Source: Absidia repens (lineage: Eukaryota; Mucoromycota; Mucoromycetes; Mucorales; Cunninghamellaceae). Taken from it: DNA of 64,000 nt. Below, in pieces: positions 1-10,734 of this stretch. Position 1 is the stretch's first letter; the number at the start of each line of letters is the position of its first letter. Below the pieces are notes generated by a model. It had not been told where the DNA came from. It saw only the letters and a list, made by a program, of their open reading frames with translations, and searched no databases. A program made the position numbers and the translations under genes. The DNA lies in contig MCGE01000045.1 in NCBI GenBank assembly GCA_002105175.1, positions 186,001-250,000 of the forward strand. The letters are read 5' to 3'.

Positions 1-321
1 TAAAGGGAGACAGGGAAGATGGATAGATTATATTGTAAAAGTATAAGGAGTCTAAGCTAATGCTGAAAAGGCGGTCAGGAACCAATGAAAATTGTTTTTG
101 TCCAACGAGGCATGATTCATTATCATGTTTAATTCAATTTTACGTAACGCCACATTGACATACCATCGAAGATGGATGAGAGATCTATTAAAAAAAAAAT
201 GGTCATTATGATGAATGACAGTAATCAATATCTTCTTTTTTTTTTTTTTTTTTTTTTTTTTTGCCTTTGTCTTTGTCAAAGTTGGAACCATGTTTCATCA
301 TCATCATCATGATTATCATCC
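1..321. other. gene-free left edge
   Basis: AT-rich sequence with a T run at about 235-262 and a CAT microsatellite near 296-311. A 79-codon minus-strand frame here is largely poly-lysine encoded by the homopolymer and is not credible as a gene. It probably contains the 3' flank of the F-box gene. Confidence 0.5.
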
Positions 322-1443
322 TCATAGCTCTGGGTATTCCATTTGTCGAATAGTATCAATTGCATCTTGATTCAAATGGTGCACACAATTATTCAGGGCA
401 TCATTGGGATCACCCACACGACACGCTTCAGGAAATGCATCGTATTTGAGTTTGCAATTGTAGAGATCCACCCACGCAAGATGGTACCAGTGGCGATGGT
501 GTCGTACCAGCCGGCGTACGCCGCTTACCGTGATGTGCCTGTTGCCGGCCAAGCCGAGATACGTCACGTCGCGCAAATACATGCCCATAGCATCCAACGT
601 GGCATCTGTCATCAGCGTCTCATGCAAAGTCACTTCGGTAAGCTGAGGATGAGCCTTGATAAAAGGAATCAGGCGACTATCGTCACCCACGGCGCCAATA
701 CATTCAAGTTCGAGATGCGTCAACTGAGGCCAAACGCTGGTTAAAATAGAAGAATGCATGATGTCTGAGGAGCTACCATGACCACTGAACGAAAAGGATC
801 TGAGCGGGAGCTGCGCCAAGTCCAGCACGGTTTGGTCGTTCCAGGGCTCGGGACCGCCGTTGGTATATAACGTCACATTTTCCACACCAACACCAACACC
901 AGCATTCCCAGCGTGGACAAAGGGGGCAAACGTGTCTGGCGACAAATCTGGGCAGCACGAAAGAGAAAGGACACGGAGCCGAGGACAGTGCCGGGCAAGG
1001 GCAACCATGGATGCTTGCGTGGCTGAGGCGGAGTATAAATAGAGATCTGTGAGTTGGGGCCAGGCACGCGCAAGAGGCTGCAAGCTCATGTCGCTGATCG
1101 CCTGACCATTGGCAATGTACACATTCTTCACTTGGGGCCCGATCAATGATATCAGGCGCATGAGTTGATTATCAGTCCATCGCGAATAAAGTTCCAATTC
1201 TTGTACATGCTTTACTATGGGATGCGACGGCTGTTGCATAAGACAGTCGAGAAAGGTGGAGACCATCGTCCTTTCTTCCTCTTTATCACCCCCGATCTGT
1301 TTGCCTTGCGCAAAAAATCGCCATAAGAAAGGAAGTGTGGCCTCGTAAATACATCGGTTGACAAGAGTGCAGGTCAAAAGATCGCTTTGTTCGCTGATAT
1401 GTTGAAGAATGGACGATATTATTTCAGGTGGAAGATGGTTCAT
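322..1443 (-). CDS. F-box/leucine-rich-repeat-like protein
   Basis: Intronless 373-aa frame. Residues about 1-40 (LPPEIISSILQHI, then a leucine/cysteine-rich stretch ending PFLW) look like an F-box, the motif that binds Skp1 in SCF ubiquitin ligases. The rest has loosely spaced leucine-rich repeats such as LTDLYLYSAS, LRVLSLSCCPDLS, LTHLELECIG, LTEVTLHETLMTDATLDAM and VTYLGLAGNRHIT, typical of AMN1/FBXL-type substrate receptors. The start is the first ATG, directly before the F-box. The family is inferred from motif layout; the substrate is unknown. It is more GC-rich than the repeats to its right. Confidence 0.75.
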   Translation of the reverse strand: MNHLPPEIISSILQHISEQSDLLTCTLVNRCIYEATLPFLWRFFAQGKQIGGDKEEERTMVSTFLDCLMQQPSHPIVKHVQELELYSRWTDNQLMRLISLIGPQVKNVYIANGQAISDMSLQPLARAWPQLTDLYLYSASATQASMVALARHCPRLRVLSLSCCPDLSPDTFAPFVHAGNAGVGVGVENVTLYTNGGPEPWNDQTVLDLAQLPLRSFSFSGHGSSSDIMHSSILTSVWPQLTHLELECIGAVGDDSRLIPFIKAHPQLTEVTLHETLMTDATLDAMGMYLRDVTYLGLAGNRHITVSGVRRLVRHHRHWYHLAWVDLYNCKLKYDAFPEACRVGDPNDALNNCVHHLNQDAIDTIRQMEYPEL

Positions 1444-3670
1444 GTTGCAAGGAGAGAAAGATAGTGCTGTAGTAGAAGATCGGTTAACAGATAACTTGGT
1501 TATTCATAAAAGAAAATAAATGAATGATATATATATATGTTATATCAAGGTCAAAACTATCAAAAGAATCGAACCGAATGGAGAAAAAAGGGTTTACCAG
1601 CAAGAGAGAGAAAAAAAAATATAAATTGGACGAATTGAATTGACAAAGCCGCAGTTGCGCTGTGTGCAACGTTACCGAAAAGTATATTGCATTTCAGCCA
1701 CTTTCGCCTCTCGTTTCCATATCAATAACTAAATAGTTTTCTATATTATGTATAGAAAAATAAACCGAGTCGAACACACTGGTGGGGATTTTAAACATCG
1801 TAATCTTGGAACTAGTCTAATGTTGTAAAGCGTAGGACTTGATGGGACTACTAGTCTATAGTGATAGGTTTGGATCCAATGGCCCTATTGATATACGCAC
1901 AACAGAGTGGGTTCATCAAAACTCCGCTCGAGCGATTTTCTACTTTTCTGTCATTCCATTTTCCCCCGTTTCTCCTTCTTCTTTTTTTATTTTTTCTTCA
2001 ATCATGATCGACTTGGATTAGTGGCTAGAAGGGGCATTTTTAAAAATGCAGTAAAAACATGCATGGGGAAACCCATTCATTTTGGATTCGTGATTTCGGA
2101 CCCAACTTTTTTTTTTTTCATCTAGTAGATTAGTACCATGGAACTTAATATAGTGTTAGTTTTGTCAGTTGCTATCTTTATCCGAATAAAATATGTCTTT
2201 TTATTACGATTTGTGCATTACATACATGTAACGTTTGTGTTGTCAGTCTTTTACTGTTAGATTATTGTATACGTGTCTCTTTGTTATTAAATCCCGTCGT
2301 TTATACTAGTTTAGTTCACCATTGACCATGTCATGGTTTGATTGTGATTTTTTCTTCCCTCCGGTTGACATCTCTTTTTTCCAAAAAAAAAAAAAAAAAA
2401 AAAAGAAAACCCCACCCATACTGCGCTGGACGAATGGCTTGACTGTGGTGGGGTGGTTGTTCATTGAGAATTACTGTGGAGGGGGGTTGTCATTTGAGAA
2501 TGGTGATTCTGATCACCGGTACTTCAATTATGTATTGACCCTCCAACGCGTTTTGTATTTAGAAATAGAATACATCGCCAGTAAATCGATCTATCGAAAC
2601 AGGGTTGAATACAGGTGTCCATGATTGGGATAAGAATGACTGTCACCTTGAGGTAAAACGGTTGACATTACAGTGTAGTATTTGTGAGACTTTAGTATCA
2701 AATTTAGCGACTTCGATAAGTTTGGCATTCGAATTGAACGGGAATCTCTGAGGTTCCTTGTATCTCTCTTTCGTGAAAGATTTGGGGTAATTCATATTTT
2801 TTAATATATATAACGTGGTTGAATTGATGGGACGAGCTACCTTGATGGAGCGGGCTTAGGGTATCACTACAGCGGGAAGCGTCTAAAACAGAAAATTGAT
2901 TGATGAAAGTAGTTATAGCAGGGCAAAAAAGCTCTATAGTGGTAACTACACTCACAAAAAATGAACTAGCTTTAGTTTTATGATTGGCTGTCACGCAGCA
3001 ATGTGGGCTGCCTTTGGCATTATATGATCTAAGACTATAAACAAGTCCGTAAGTCTTTGTGGGGGAAAGTAAACTAGTCATCCCGGGGAGAACTAGAAAA
3101 CAAATTGTTTGATAGGCGCTCATAACACAGCTACAATAGCGACGGTTTTCACTATTCAATGAGTCAGAGGATGGTTAATAAAAAAAAGGCAATATTTTAT
3201 TGAAGCATATTGGTAGATACTACAAACTAAAAGCAAGGAGGTTTAGTGTAGCCAAGCATTTTAATAGAAAGATATATTGGAGGAATAAGGGAGCTTGACG
3301 GAGAGTAATGTGAAGAAGTATGAATCGACACAAATCCAATTTTAAAATGGAAGGAGCCAATATACTGTGCTGTATGTACAGGTCATCAGAATGACTGGCG
3401 GAATATCGTTTATTGTAGAATGACAATGGCCAGTACTAGTAAAGAAGGGATCTCTTGTACAAGACAAGAGAGAAATTCCTATCATATTCATCACCCTATT
3501 TTACATGCTCACATACCATCATATCAGTATAAATAAGATAATGCATTTGAATGGAAATAAAGAATCTTCCAAAGGTTTCATAATACTTGATAACAATTCC
3601 TATTTCATTTACTAGTACAATAACCTTCACAAAGCTTCTGCATCTCTAACTAAAACCATCGCCTGATCTT
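1444..3670. other. gene-free repeat-derived region
   Basis: No convincing gene. It holds a diverged copy of the dispersed GGGGAAACCC repeat at about 1895-2115, homopolymers, a 151-codon minus-strand frame (2704-3159) that matches no family I recognise, and at 3420-3600 sequence related to 18680-18835 and, inverted, to the 312-bp insertion at 6877-7188. It looks like old repeat material. Confidence 0.5.
1895..2115 (+). repeat. dispersed repeat family R1, diverged copy
   Basis: Contains a pyrimidine-rich stretch, a GACTTGG element and then the hallmark GCATGGGGAAACCC at about 2061 followed by TCATTTTGGATTC. The order of parts matches other R1 copies in the window (near 7228, 8050, 11404, 12400, 18950, 25217 and 57514). 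The CACGTG end is not recognisable in this copy. Confidence 0.6.
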
Positions 3671-3674
3671 TTGG

Positions 3675-3985
3675 AGATCTGATGAAGCCATTTCGTGAAA
3701 AAAAAAGAAGAGGGAGATCCAAAAAAAGGAGGGGTTCGTGTTGTCTTAAAAAAAAGGGTTCCAGCTGTCTATTAAAAAAAAGGGGGGGGTTCCTGCTGTC
3801 TATCAAAAAAAAAAAAAAGGGTTCCTGCTGTCCACCAAAAAAAAAGGGTTCCTGTGGTCTAACAAAAAAAAAAAAAGGGGGGTTTCCTACTGTCTTTCAA
3901 AAAGAAAAAAAGGCTCCTGCTGTCTATCAAGAAAAAGGAATTCCTGCTATATTTCAAAAAAAAAAAAATAGGTTTCATACCGGGA
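3675..3985 (+). repeat. A-tract tandem repeat, about 8 units
   Basis: Each unit of about 30-40 bp is an A run (8-14), a G run (3-8) and TTCCTGCTGTCTATC or a variant. The first about 100 bp reappear inverted at 4565-4660. The 120-codon lysine-rich plus frame across it (3682-4044) follows from the repeat and is not called as a gene. Confidence 0.7.
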
Positions 3986-4328
3986 AGTCTACATTCACTA
4001 TATCCTCTGAAGTCAATATTATCATGGGTGGGCCCGTTTCGTAAAAAATCCATTAAACCTTATCTAAATCCCATTTCCAGATCCGCCAGCAATCCCAAAA
4101 CAGGTCGCGCCTTCATTTTTTATCAAAGAATCAACGATGGTCTTTTTTTTGACTATATAATTATGAAATAAACACGGATTATCTTATTTATGCGTCCGCT
4201 ACCATACTATCACCTATTTTCTAGGAACAAATGGTTCAATCTTTTTATTTAAAAAAAAAAAAAATCCAAGCCTTATCTTCTTAAAATTGCCTCATCATCT
4301 TTCCTGCTTTTTAATTCTCGAAAGACCT

Positions 4329-4365
<37 letters not shown>

Positions 4366-4429
4366 AACCTTTTAATGCATGGTGCTTTTTTTATTAAGAC
4401 TCCTTATTGGTCTTGTGAAATGGTTGTTA

Positions 4430-5290
4430 TAAAATAAGGACAAAAGTAAATAAGTGATACAATTGATATGGTTTTTTATTTAATTGATAAAATGGCAAAT
4501 CTTTTTATAAGAAAATGAAGATAATTGAGGCTGTGTGTAATCTAATATTTTTTTAAATAGCAGTAACCCTTTTTTTTTTTTGATAGACAGCAGGAACCCC
4601 TCCTTTTTTTGGATCTCCCTCTTCTTTTTTTTCACGGAATGGCTTCATCAGATCTCCAAGGCGTAATAGTTGGTAGTAGAGAATATAGTCAAAATAAGTG
4701 AGACAAAGTTATATTTTTATTTTAGTAAAATGATGGAAGGCTTTTATAGTAAAATTGCGGAAGCGGTTATTGGAATAAAAAATTTCTACTACTAATGTAT
4801 TATTGGATAAGATAGAGATGAGGGAATAAATCATTGAACTGTGATTAGATAATTGAATGACTACTGGTGTACTGACAGATCGGGATTGAATATGACAGTT
4901 AGTGCCTGATCTGAGTCTGACATTTGCTATATTTGATAGATTGATTTATAATGTAAATATAGAGGATGACAAATACGACACAAGGGATCAGGCAATGGTT
5001 TTAGTTTAGAGTTGCAGAAGTGTAGTGATGTTGAAATGGATGTGAGATAAAAAGACAAGAGTAAAAATAAGTGATACAATTGATATGGTTTTTTTATTTA
5101 ATTGATAAAATGTCAAGTCTTGTGTGCTATCTGATGTGTTGAATGACAAGTGTGAGAATAAGTGGGGAATTCAGGGGTAAAAAATAGAGTGAAGAGATAA
5201 GTCGGATATACAAATGATGATGGCATAGATTCTTTTGATGTAAATATTGCTAAGCAGGGACCAGGAATACGACAGATGTTTTAATAAAAA
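4430..5290 (+). repeat. dispersed repeat family R2, degraded copies
   Basis: At least two partial copies. They share AATAAGTGA.ACAATTGATATGG, the T-rich TTTATAGTAAAAT segment, GAGATGAGGGAATAAA, and, in the second, the end GGACCAGGAATACGACAG. Better copies lie at 6020-6420 and 10320-10725. No coding capacity seen. Confidence 0.5.
4565..4660 (-). repeat. inverted copy of the 3675-3790 repeat edge
   Basis: Reads as the reverse complement of the left end of the A-tract repeat, including GATAGACAGCAGGAACCCC, the ATCTCCCTCTTC stretch and TCACGGAATGGCTTCATCAG. With 3675-3790 it forms an inverted pair around about 0.8 kb of AT-rich sequence that includes a long T run at about 4331-4362. Confidence 0.65.
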
Positions 5291-6019
5291 GTAAAGTTTA
5301 TTCATGAATGAAGGATGAGGATGGAGATGATGTGGAGTAAATAAAGAAGGAGGGGTATTGCAGAGTGTGTAAAAGAGCGGTTGATAGGCAGTGATCGTGT
5401 CGGAAGAGAGTATAGTACGGAAAATGGCAATTTTGTGTGTTATGTGTGTGTCGAAAATAGGAATTATTTGTGTGTCCAAATTTCCAGTTTTGTTTGAATG
5501 GCGAAAATAGCAAGTTTGCAGTACGGAAAAATAGGCAATTAGCAGCGGTTCCGGAAAGCAGTTATGTGTTTGGTTTGAAAAATGAGAGTCTGGCTCAAAA
5601 ATAAGATGTGTTTAAAGTTGATTAGCAGTTTTAGATGGGTGTGTTTCAAGGTCATTAGAAGTTTGCATATCCCTTTTGGAGATCCGTTTTGCTTGTAGAC
5701 TAGCTCTTAGGTTTTCTTTACTTTAATATAGTCTTTGAAATAAACACAAAGGTAAGTAAGTGATACAATTGGTTACTCTCTTTATTTAATATTCAAACAT
5801 GTCATATTTATATTTTTTCTATAACTAAGTGAGCCATAATGAAATGGTTACAAATTGGGATAATCTGAAGTGATGTTGGGGAAGTAATTTAGCGGGTGAT
5901 GAAGTATGAATAAAATAAGGTATAGGGTAGTACCTGTCAAAATGTCAAAGTGAAGAAATGCGGAGCGGGGTATAAATAAATAAAGATGTGGAAGATGGGA
6001 AATAGGTTTTGAAATGTTT

Positions 6020-6420
6020 GTACTGTATATAAAGACAAGAGTAAAATAAGTGATACAATTGATATGGTTTTTTATTGAATAAAATGACAGTGGGTTTTTA
6101 TAGTAAAAACTAGGGGAAGCGGGTGTTGTAATAATAAATTTCTATGATGATAGATGATTGTAGATGATAATGGATTATTGGTAGAGTTCGAGATGAGGGA
6201 ATAAAATAGTGTATTATGGAATAGATAGACGGTTAACCTTTGATCTTGATTGCAGACCAAGTGAAACATTGCCAGTGTAAGGATATGCTGGGTAGTGACA
6301 AGGTACAATTGTTGGGACGCGATGAGTAACCGCGTACCTGATATGTGTGGATGATGACAAATAATGATGGTATAGATATTTTGACATAAATATTACTAAT
6401 CAGGAACCAGGAATACGACA
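6020..6420 (+). repeat. dispersed repeat family R2, copy 1
   Basis: About 400 bp, highly similar to 10320-10725 in the same orientation. It starts near AAGACAAGAGTAAAATAAG and ends GGAACCAGGAATACGACAG. It directly abuts the left arm of the large inverted repeat, as copy 2 abuts the right arm. No coding potential; a non-autonomous element or part of a larger dead element is possible. Confidence 0.7.
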
Positions 6421-6439
6421 GGGCCATGGCTATAGCGTA

Positions 6440-7915
6440 GAGGGGGTTATTATGGCTGTAGGCTTTTAGCTGTGAGCTTATAGGCGTAAACTTTAGAGCA
6501 TTGTACAATTAATTGTATGAGAGATGGATGGTTGGTTTGGTGACAAAAAATGATTGTATAATATTTCTAAAGGTGCATGGAAAATTTGAAGTTGAACGGT
6601 TTCGTAGTTCGTTTTATATAAAGCGAAGAAGAAAATATTGCACGTTAACTCGATTTTGCAGGCTGACGTACGTCCATATTTTTTTTGGCAGTGTGTGAAT
6701 TCAACCGCCGCCACCGGCGGCCTGGATTGTTGATCGAGAAAAAAAAATGGGAGCGCACATCCAAAAAAAAAAAAAAAAAAAAAAAATAGAGAAGTCAACG
6801 GGAATGAGCCAACATCTGTTCACTGTTTTTGGCTCATTGTGGACCTGGTGGTTTTGGCTTTCTGTTTAGAAATAGTGTTATATTATAGAATAAAATAGGA
6901 CTTGTTATCAAGTATTGTGAAACTTTTGGATAATTCTTTATTTCTATTCAAATGTATTGTCTTATTTATACTGATGTGATGGTATGTGGTTATGTAAAAA
7001 TAGGGGTGATGAATATGATAGGAATTTGTGTAGTGTGTGATTCGGGGTCTGAATTACGTATTATGGAATGATCGCATATGCATGAACTAAGGTATAGGAA
7101 TAAGTGTATAGATAAATATGAATATGTACTGTATATATGAAAAGGTATATGGTAGATGGAATGGTAGGTGAATGTGTTGGTATACAACAAATAGTTTAGA
7201 AGGGTTTTAGAAAAGGGATTTCAAGAAGCATGGGGAAACCCTTTCATTTTGATTCTAGAATCTTGGGGAAATGTCTTGATTAGCTTAGTACATGTATATG
7301 TCTCTTTTCTTCAATAAAACATATATCTGCTTCCTTAAACCTTGTCTTTGTTTGAAATAAATGTTTGTTTAAGCTTCATTAGAAGTTTGGAGATCGCCAT
7401 TTATAGAGATCCCTTTTAGAAATCCCTTTTTTATCGTACATCGTACATCGTTCCTTCTTCTACACCATTCATCTAGATTCGCACCTCTCTCAGCTACTAT
7501 TAGCGGCCCCCCTATTTTTACATCTTCTTTCCTTTTAGTATAGCATTGACTACGTATCATTATTCAATAAAAGCTTTTTTATTTTGCAATGAACAATGGA
7601 ATGGCAAAGCTATTCTACTGTGACAGGCTATTGTACATAGTATTCTATTGCGGTAGACTATTCTACATACTACTCTTGCTTGGTAGTGTATCCCTATAGT
7701 GCGGTGATCTATTTTCCAAACCAATTTCGTACGGTAAATGCTTCTACATGCTATAATGTTGTAAGCAATACTGAAACATACAGTAGGGGCTTGTTATTAG
7801 GGCTTCCGACTTTGTTTTTGTTTGTTGACAGCCCTCCAGATTTTTCGTGACGGGGTTGAAAATCAAAGCCCGCTTAGCCTGAATTGTTTTTGGAGCGTCA
7901 TCCCCCATTTTCTCT
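6440..7915 (+). repeat. large inverted repeat, left arm
   Basis: Reads from TTATTATGGCTGTAGGC near 6445 through an R1 copy at about 7228 to the CT-rich stretch near 7910. It matches the reverse complement of 10735-11880 almost throughout, including AACGGGAATGAGCCAACATC and the GCTGTGAGCTTATAGGCG segment. The left arm is longer because of a 312-bp insertion at 6877-7188. The 2.8-kb spacer contains the minisatellite. No intact gene is seen in either arm. Confidence 0.8.
6877..7188. mobile_element. 312-bp insertion with 7-bp direct duplication
   Basis: The matching position in the right arm reads AGAAATAGTTTAGAAGG without interruption. Here AAATAGT (6870-6876) is followed by 312 bp and then AAATAGT again (7189-7195). 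The insert is AT-rich and non-coding, starts GTTATATTATAG and ends GGTATACAAC. A part occurs inverted at about 3470-3600, so it is itself repetitive. A non-autonomous DNA transposon is the simplest reading; clear terminal inverted repeats were not found. Confidence 0.6.
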
Positions 7916-8210
7916 CTCTCTTTCTCTTTCTTTCCTTTTTTTAATGAAAAATTATTTTTTCGTCACGGTTTTTGGCTCGTTGCGGAGCTGGTGGCTTTGG
8001 CTTTCTATTAGAAATAGTTTAGAAGGGTTTTAGAAAAGGGATTGCAAGAAGCATGGGGAAACCCTTTCATTTTGGATCTAGGATTACAGGGTGTCGTGAT
8101 TAGCTTCGTTTGTCTTTTTCCTTCAATAAAACATGTCTCTGCTTCAATAAAATTTGTCTTTGCTTCAATAAAACTTGCCTTTACTTCAATGATGTGTGTC
8201 TAAACGTCGT
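7890..8210 (+). repeat. dispersed repeat R1 copy with 21-bp tandem tail
   Basis: Hallmark GCATGGGGAAACCC at 8051, then CTTTCATTTTGGATCTAGG, then about four 21-bp units of the form CTTCAATAAAACATGTCTCTG (8122-8207). The same TTCAATAAAACAT tail follows R1 near 7310, 11340 (inverted) and 57640, so it belongs to the family. Confidence 0.6.
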
Positions 8211-8224
8211 TAAAAGTTTGCAAA

Positions 8225-8340
8225 TCCCTCATAGAAATCCATCTTAGAAATCGCCCCCTTAGAAATCCCGCTTAAAGATCCCTCTTACAGATCCCTCTTG
8301 GAAATCCCTCTTACAGATCCATCGTAGAGATCCCTTTTTT
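8225..8340 (+). repeat. 13-bp tandem repeat, about 9 units
   Basis: Degenerate head-to-tail units of TAGAAATCCCTCT and TACAGATCCCTCT type. Single relatives occur near 7390-7430 and inverted near 11240-11260. Confidence 0.6.
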
Positions 8341-9129
8341 ATACATCATTCCTTCTTCAGGCCCTTTTGGTTAGTTAGACCTACTGATTTTGGTTTTGGC
8401 TCAAATAAACCAGATTTTTTTGGGCGCTATTTTTTGGGGGGTTATGGGGGTAGTGGGTGTCAAGGGTAAACACTACAGAAGGAAAAAGTGTACTTGCACC
8501 TATAGTGATAGGTGTGCACGTCAGGGGATATGGGTAGAAAAGGAAGGTGATTAGAACAATGTAGATTAGCATGACTATTATTGAATGGGTCTTACAATAA
8601 TAAAGAACAGAAGGGAAATATGTATATATAGTAAGAGGGAGGACTAGGCGTAACTAGAGATATAGAATACTAAAATATACAATTAGACAAATGTATTTAT
8701 GCAATAGGCATAGTAATGCCGAAGGACACAGCGGAGGTCAAATTACATTTTAGGGGCGAGACAATTAGGTTCAACAATGGAAGACGTGACAACCAAAAAT
8801 AATGTCTGATGAGGACAAGGAATTATATAGCGTGATATATAAAAAGGAACACTGGAAAGATAAGTAGATCTTTGATAGTAGTGTTTGATTTGTTTATGAA
8901 AATAAAACAGTGATATTTGAACGTTGATAATTGAATGTCTTTTATTTGATTTGATTTGATTCATCTTTTTATATTAAATCGGTGGAATGTTCCGATTGGG
9001 GAAAGTGGTAGTAAAAAGATGAATAAGAAGTGAAATGCTAATAGTGATAAGGGTTGGAGCAGTAGAGGATGTTAGGGGATATATAAGAGTGTGATGGAAA
9101 GAATGTGGTTGGAAGTAAAATAAAATAGT

Positions 9130-9273
9130 TAGCTATTATATATAAAAAATGGGACAGTAAACTATGATCATTATAAATAAAAGTTAAGTGGTAAAATAAT
9201 TAAGTAGTAAACTATGATCATTATATATAAAAATTAAATAGTAAAATATGAGTAACAAAATATGATCATTACA
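9130..9273 (+). repeat. AT-rich tandem repeat, about 3 units
   Basis: Units of about 45-50 bp centred on AGTAAACTATGATCATTATA followed by a TATAAAAATTAA-like stretch. It directly borders the G-rich minisatellite, giving an abrupt change in composition at about 9274. Confidence 0.55.
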
Positions 9274-9958
9274 GTGGGGGAGGTACTTTTTTTGGGGGGT
9301 TGTGGGGGGAGGCATTATTTTGGGGGTGTGTGGGGGGAGGTCTTTTTGGGGGTGTATGGGGGGAGGCCTTTTTTGGGGTGTATGGGGGGAGGCCTTTTTT
9401 GGGGGTGTATGGGGGGAGGCATTATTTTGGGGGTGTGTGGGGGAGGTCTTCTTTTGGGGGTGTATGGGGGGAGGTCTTCTTTTGGGGGTGTATGGGGGGA
9501 GGTCTTCTTTTGGGGGTGTATGGGGGGAGGTCTTCTTTTGGGGGTGTATGGGGGAGGTCGTTTTTTGGGGGTGTATGGGGGGAGGCATTATTTTGGGGGT
9601 GTATGGGGGAGGTCGTTTTTTGGGGGTGTATGGGGGGAGGCATTATTTTGGGGGGTGTATGGGGGAGGTCTTTTTTGGGGGTGTATGGGGGAGGTCGTTT
9701 TTTGGGGGTGTATGGGGGGAGGTCTTCTTTTGGGGTGTATGGGGGGAGGTCTTCTTTTGGGGTGTATGGGGGGAGGTCTTCTTTTGGGGGTGTATGGGGG
9801 AGGTCGTTTTTTGGGGGTGTATGGGGGAGGTCTTCTTTTGGGGGTTGTGGGGGTGGTATTATTTTTTGGGGTTTTTGAGGGAGGTATTTTTTTAGGGCGG
9901 GTTGTGCGGGGTACTTTTTTGTGGGCGGGAGTTGTGGGGCAGGTATTTTTTGGAAAAG
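9274..9958 (+). repeat. G-rich minisatellite, about 25 units of 26-29 bp
   Basis: Each unit is two G runs around a short T-rich variable core and a GTGTAT spacer, for example GGGGGGAGGTCTTCTTTTG then GGGGTGTAT. Four core types recur: TCTTCTTTT, TCGTTTTTT, CATTATTTT and CCTTTTTT. The last four units are diverged. Strand asymmetry is extreme (G and T on plus). All plus frames and some minus frames stay open because the unit has no stops, so the glycine-rich and proline-rich frames across it are not taken as genes. Several G runs per 60 bases give strong G-quadruplex potential. Confidence 0.9.
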
Positions 9959-10319
9959 GAACTATCTCTCTCTTTTTTTCACGACATCCCTCAAGATCCC
10001 TCGACTGCTTCCGAGATCCTTTCATTCCCCTCCCTTTAGTTTAGTGACTTAAGTTTAGCGATGTTTCAATAAAAAAGGTTTTATTCATGAATGAAGAATG
10101 AGGTATTCTAATGTATACTATTCTACAGATCCAAAGTTGAATGGTGAGGATTGTTGTGATGAGGAAGAAAGCAAAAAGGCGAGAGAAAAACAGCATTAGT
10201 AGAAACGGTCTTGTGAGTATCTTCTATCATTTTATCAATATAAAATTATATTTAGACAATTTTCAAAACATATTTCATGACTATTTCATGGCTACTAAAT
10301 TGGGAGCCGGAAATTGTTG

Positions 10320-10725
10320 TTTGTTATAAAATAAGACAATAGTAAAATAAGTGATACAATTGGTACGGTTTTTATTGAATAAAATGACAATGGGTTTTTA
10401 TAGTAAAATTTAGGGGAAGCGAATGTTGGAATAATAAATTTATGATGATAGATGATTGTAGATGATAATGGATTATTGGTAGAGTTCAAGATGAGGGAAT
10501 AAAACAGTGTATTATGGAATAGATAGATGATTAATCTTTTGATCTTGATTGTAAACCAAGTGAAACATAGCCAGTATAAGGATATGCTGGAGAGTGACAA
10601 GGTACAATTGTTGCGACGCAATGGGTAACCGCGTGCCTGATATGTGTGGATGATGACAAATGATGATGATATAGATACTTTGACATACTGTAAATATTGT
10701 TAATCAGGAACCAGGAATACGACAG
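10320..10725 (+). repeat. dispersed repeat family R2, copy 2
   Basis: Direct repeat of 6020-6420 with scattered substitutions and small indels. It ends at GGAACCAGGAATACGACAG just before the right arm of the inverted repeat. Confidence 0.7.
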
Positions 10726-10734
10726 AAAGTAAGA

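Noticed and set aside
52..291. 79-codon minus frame with a poly-lysine run
   Set aside because: Driven by the T homopolymer; no family resemblance.
2704..3159. 151-codon minus-strand frame
   Set aside because: No recognised domain and it lies in repeat-rich sequence; possible antisense of degraded transposon sequence, not supportable as a gene.
9274..9958. CRISPR-like array
   Set aside because: Units are contiguous variants with no unique spacers; this is a eukaryotic minisatellite.
9262..10044. Long open frames across the G-rich minisatellite (glycine-rich on plus, proline-rich on minus)
   Set aside because: Open simultaneously in several frames because the repeat unit has no stop codons; no start context or family features.
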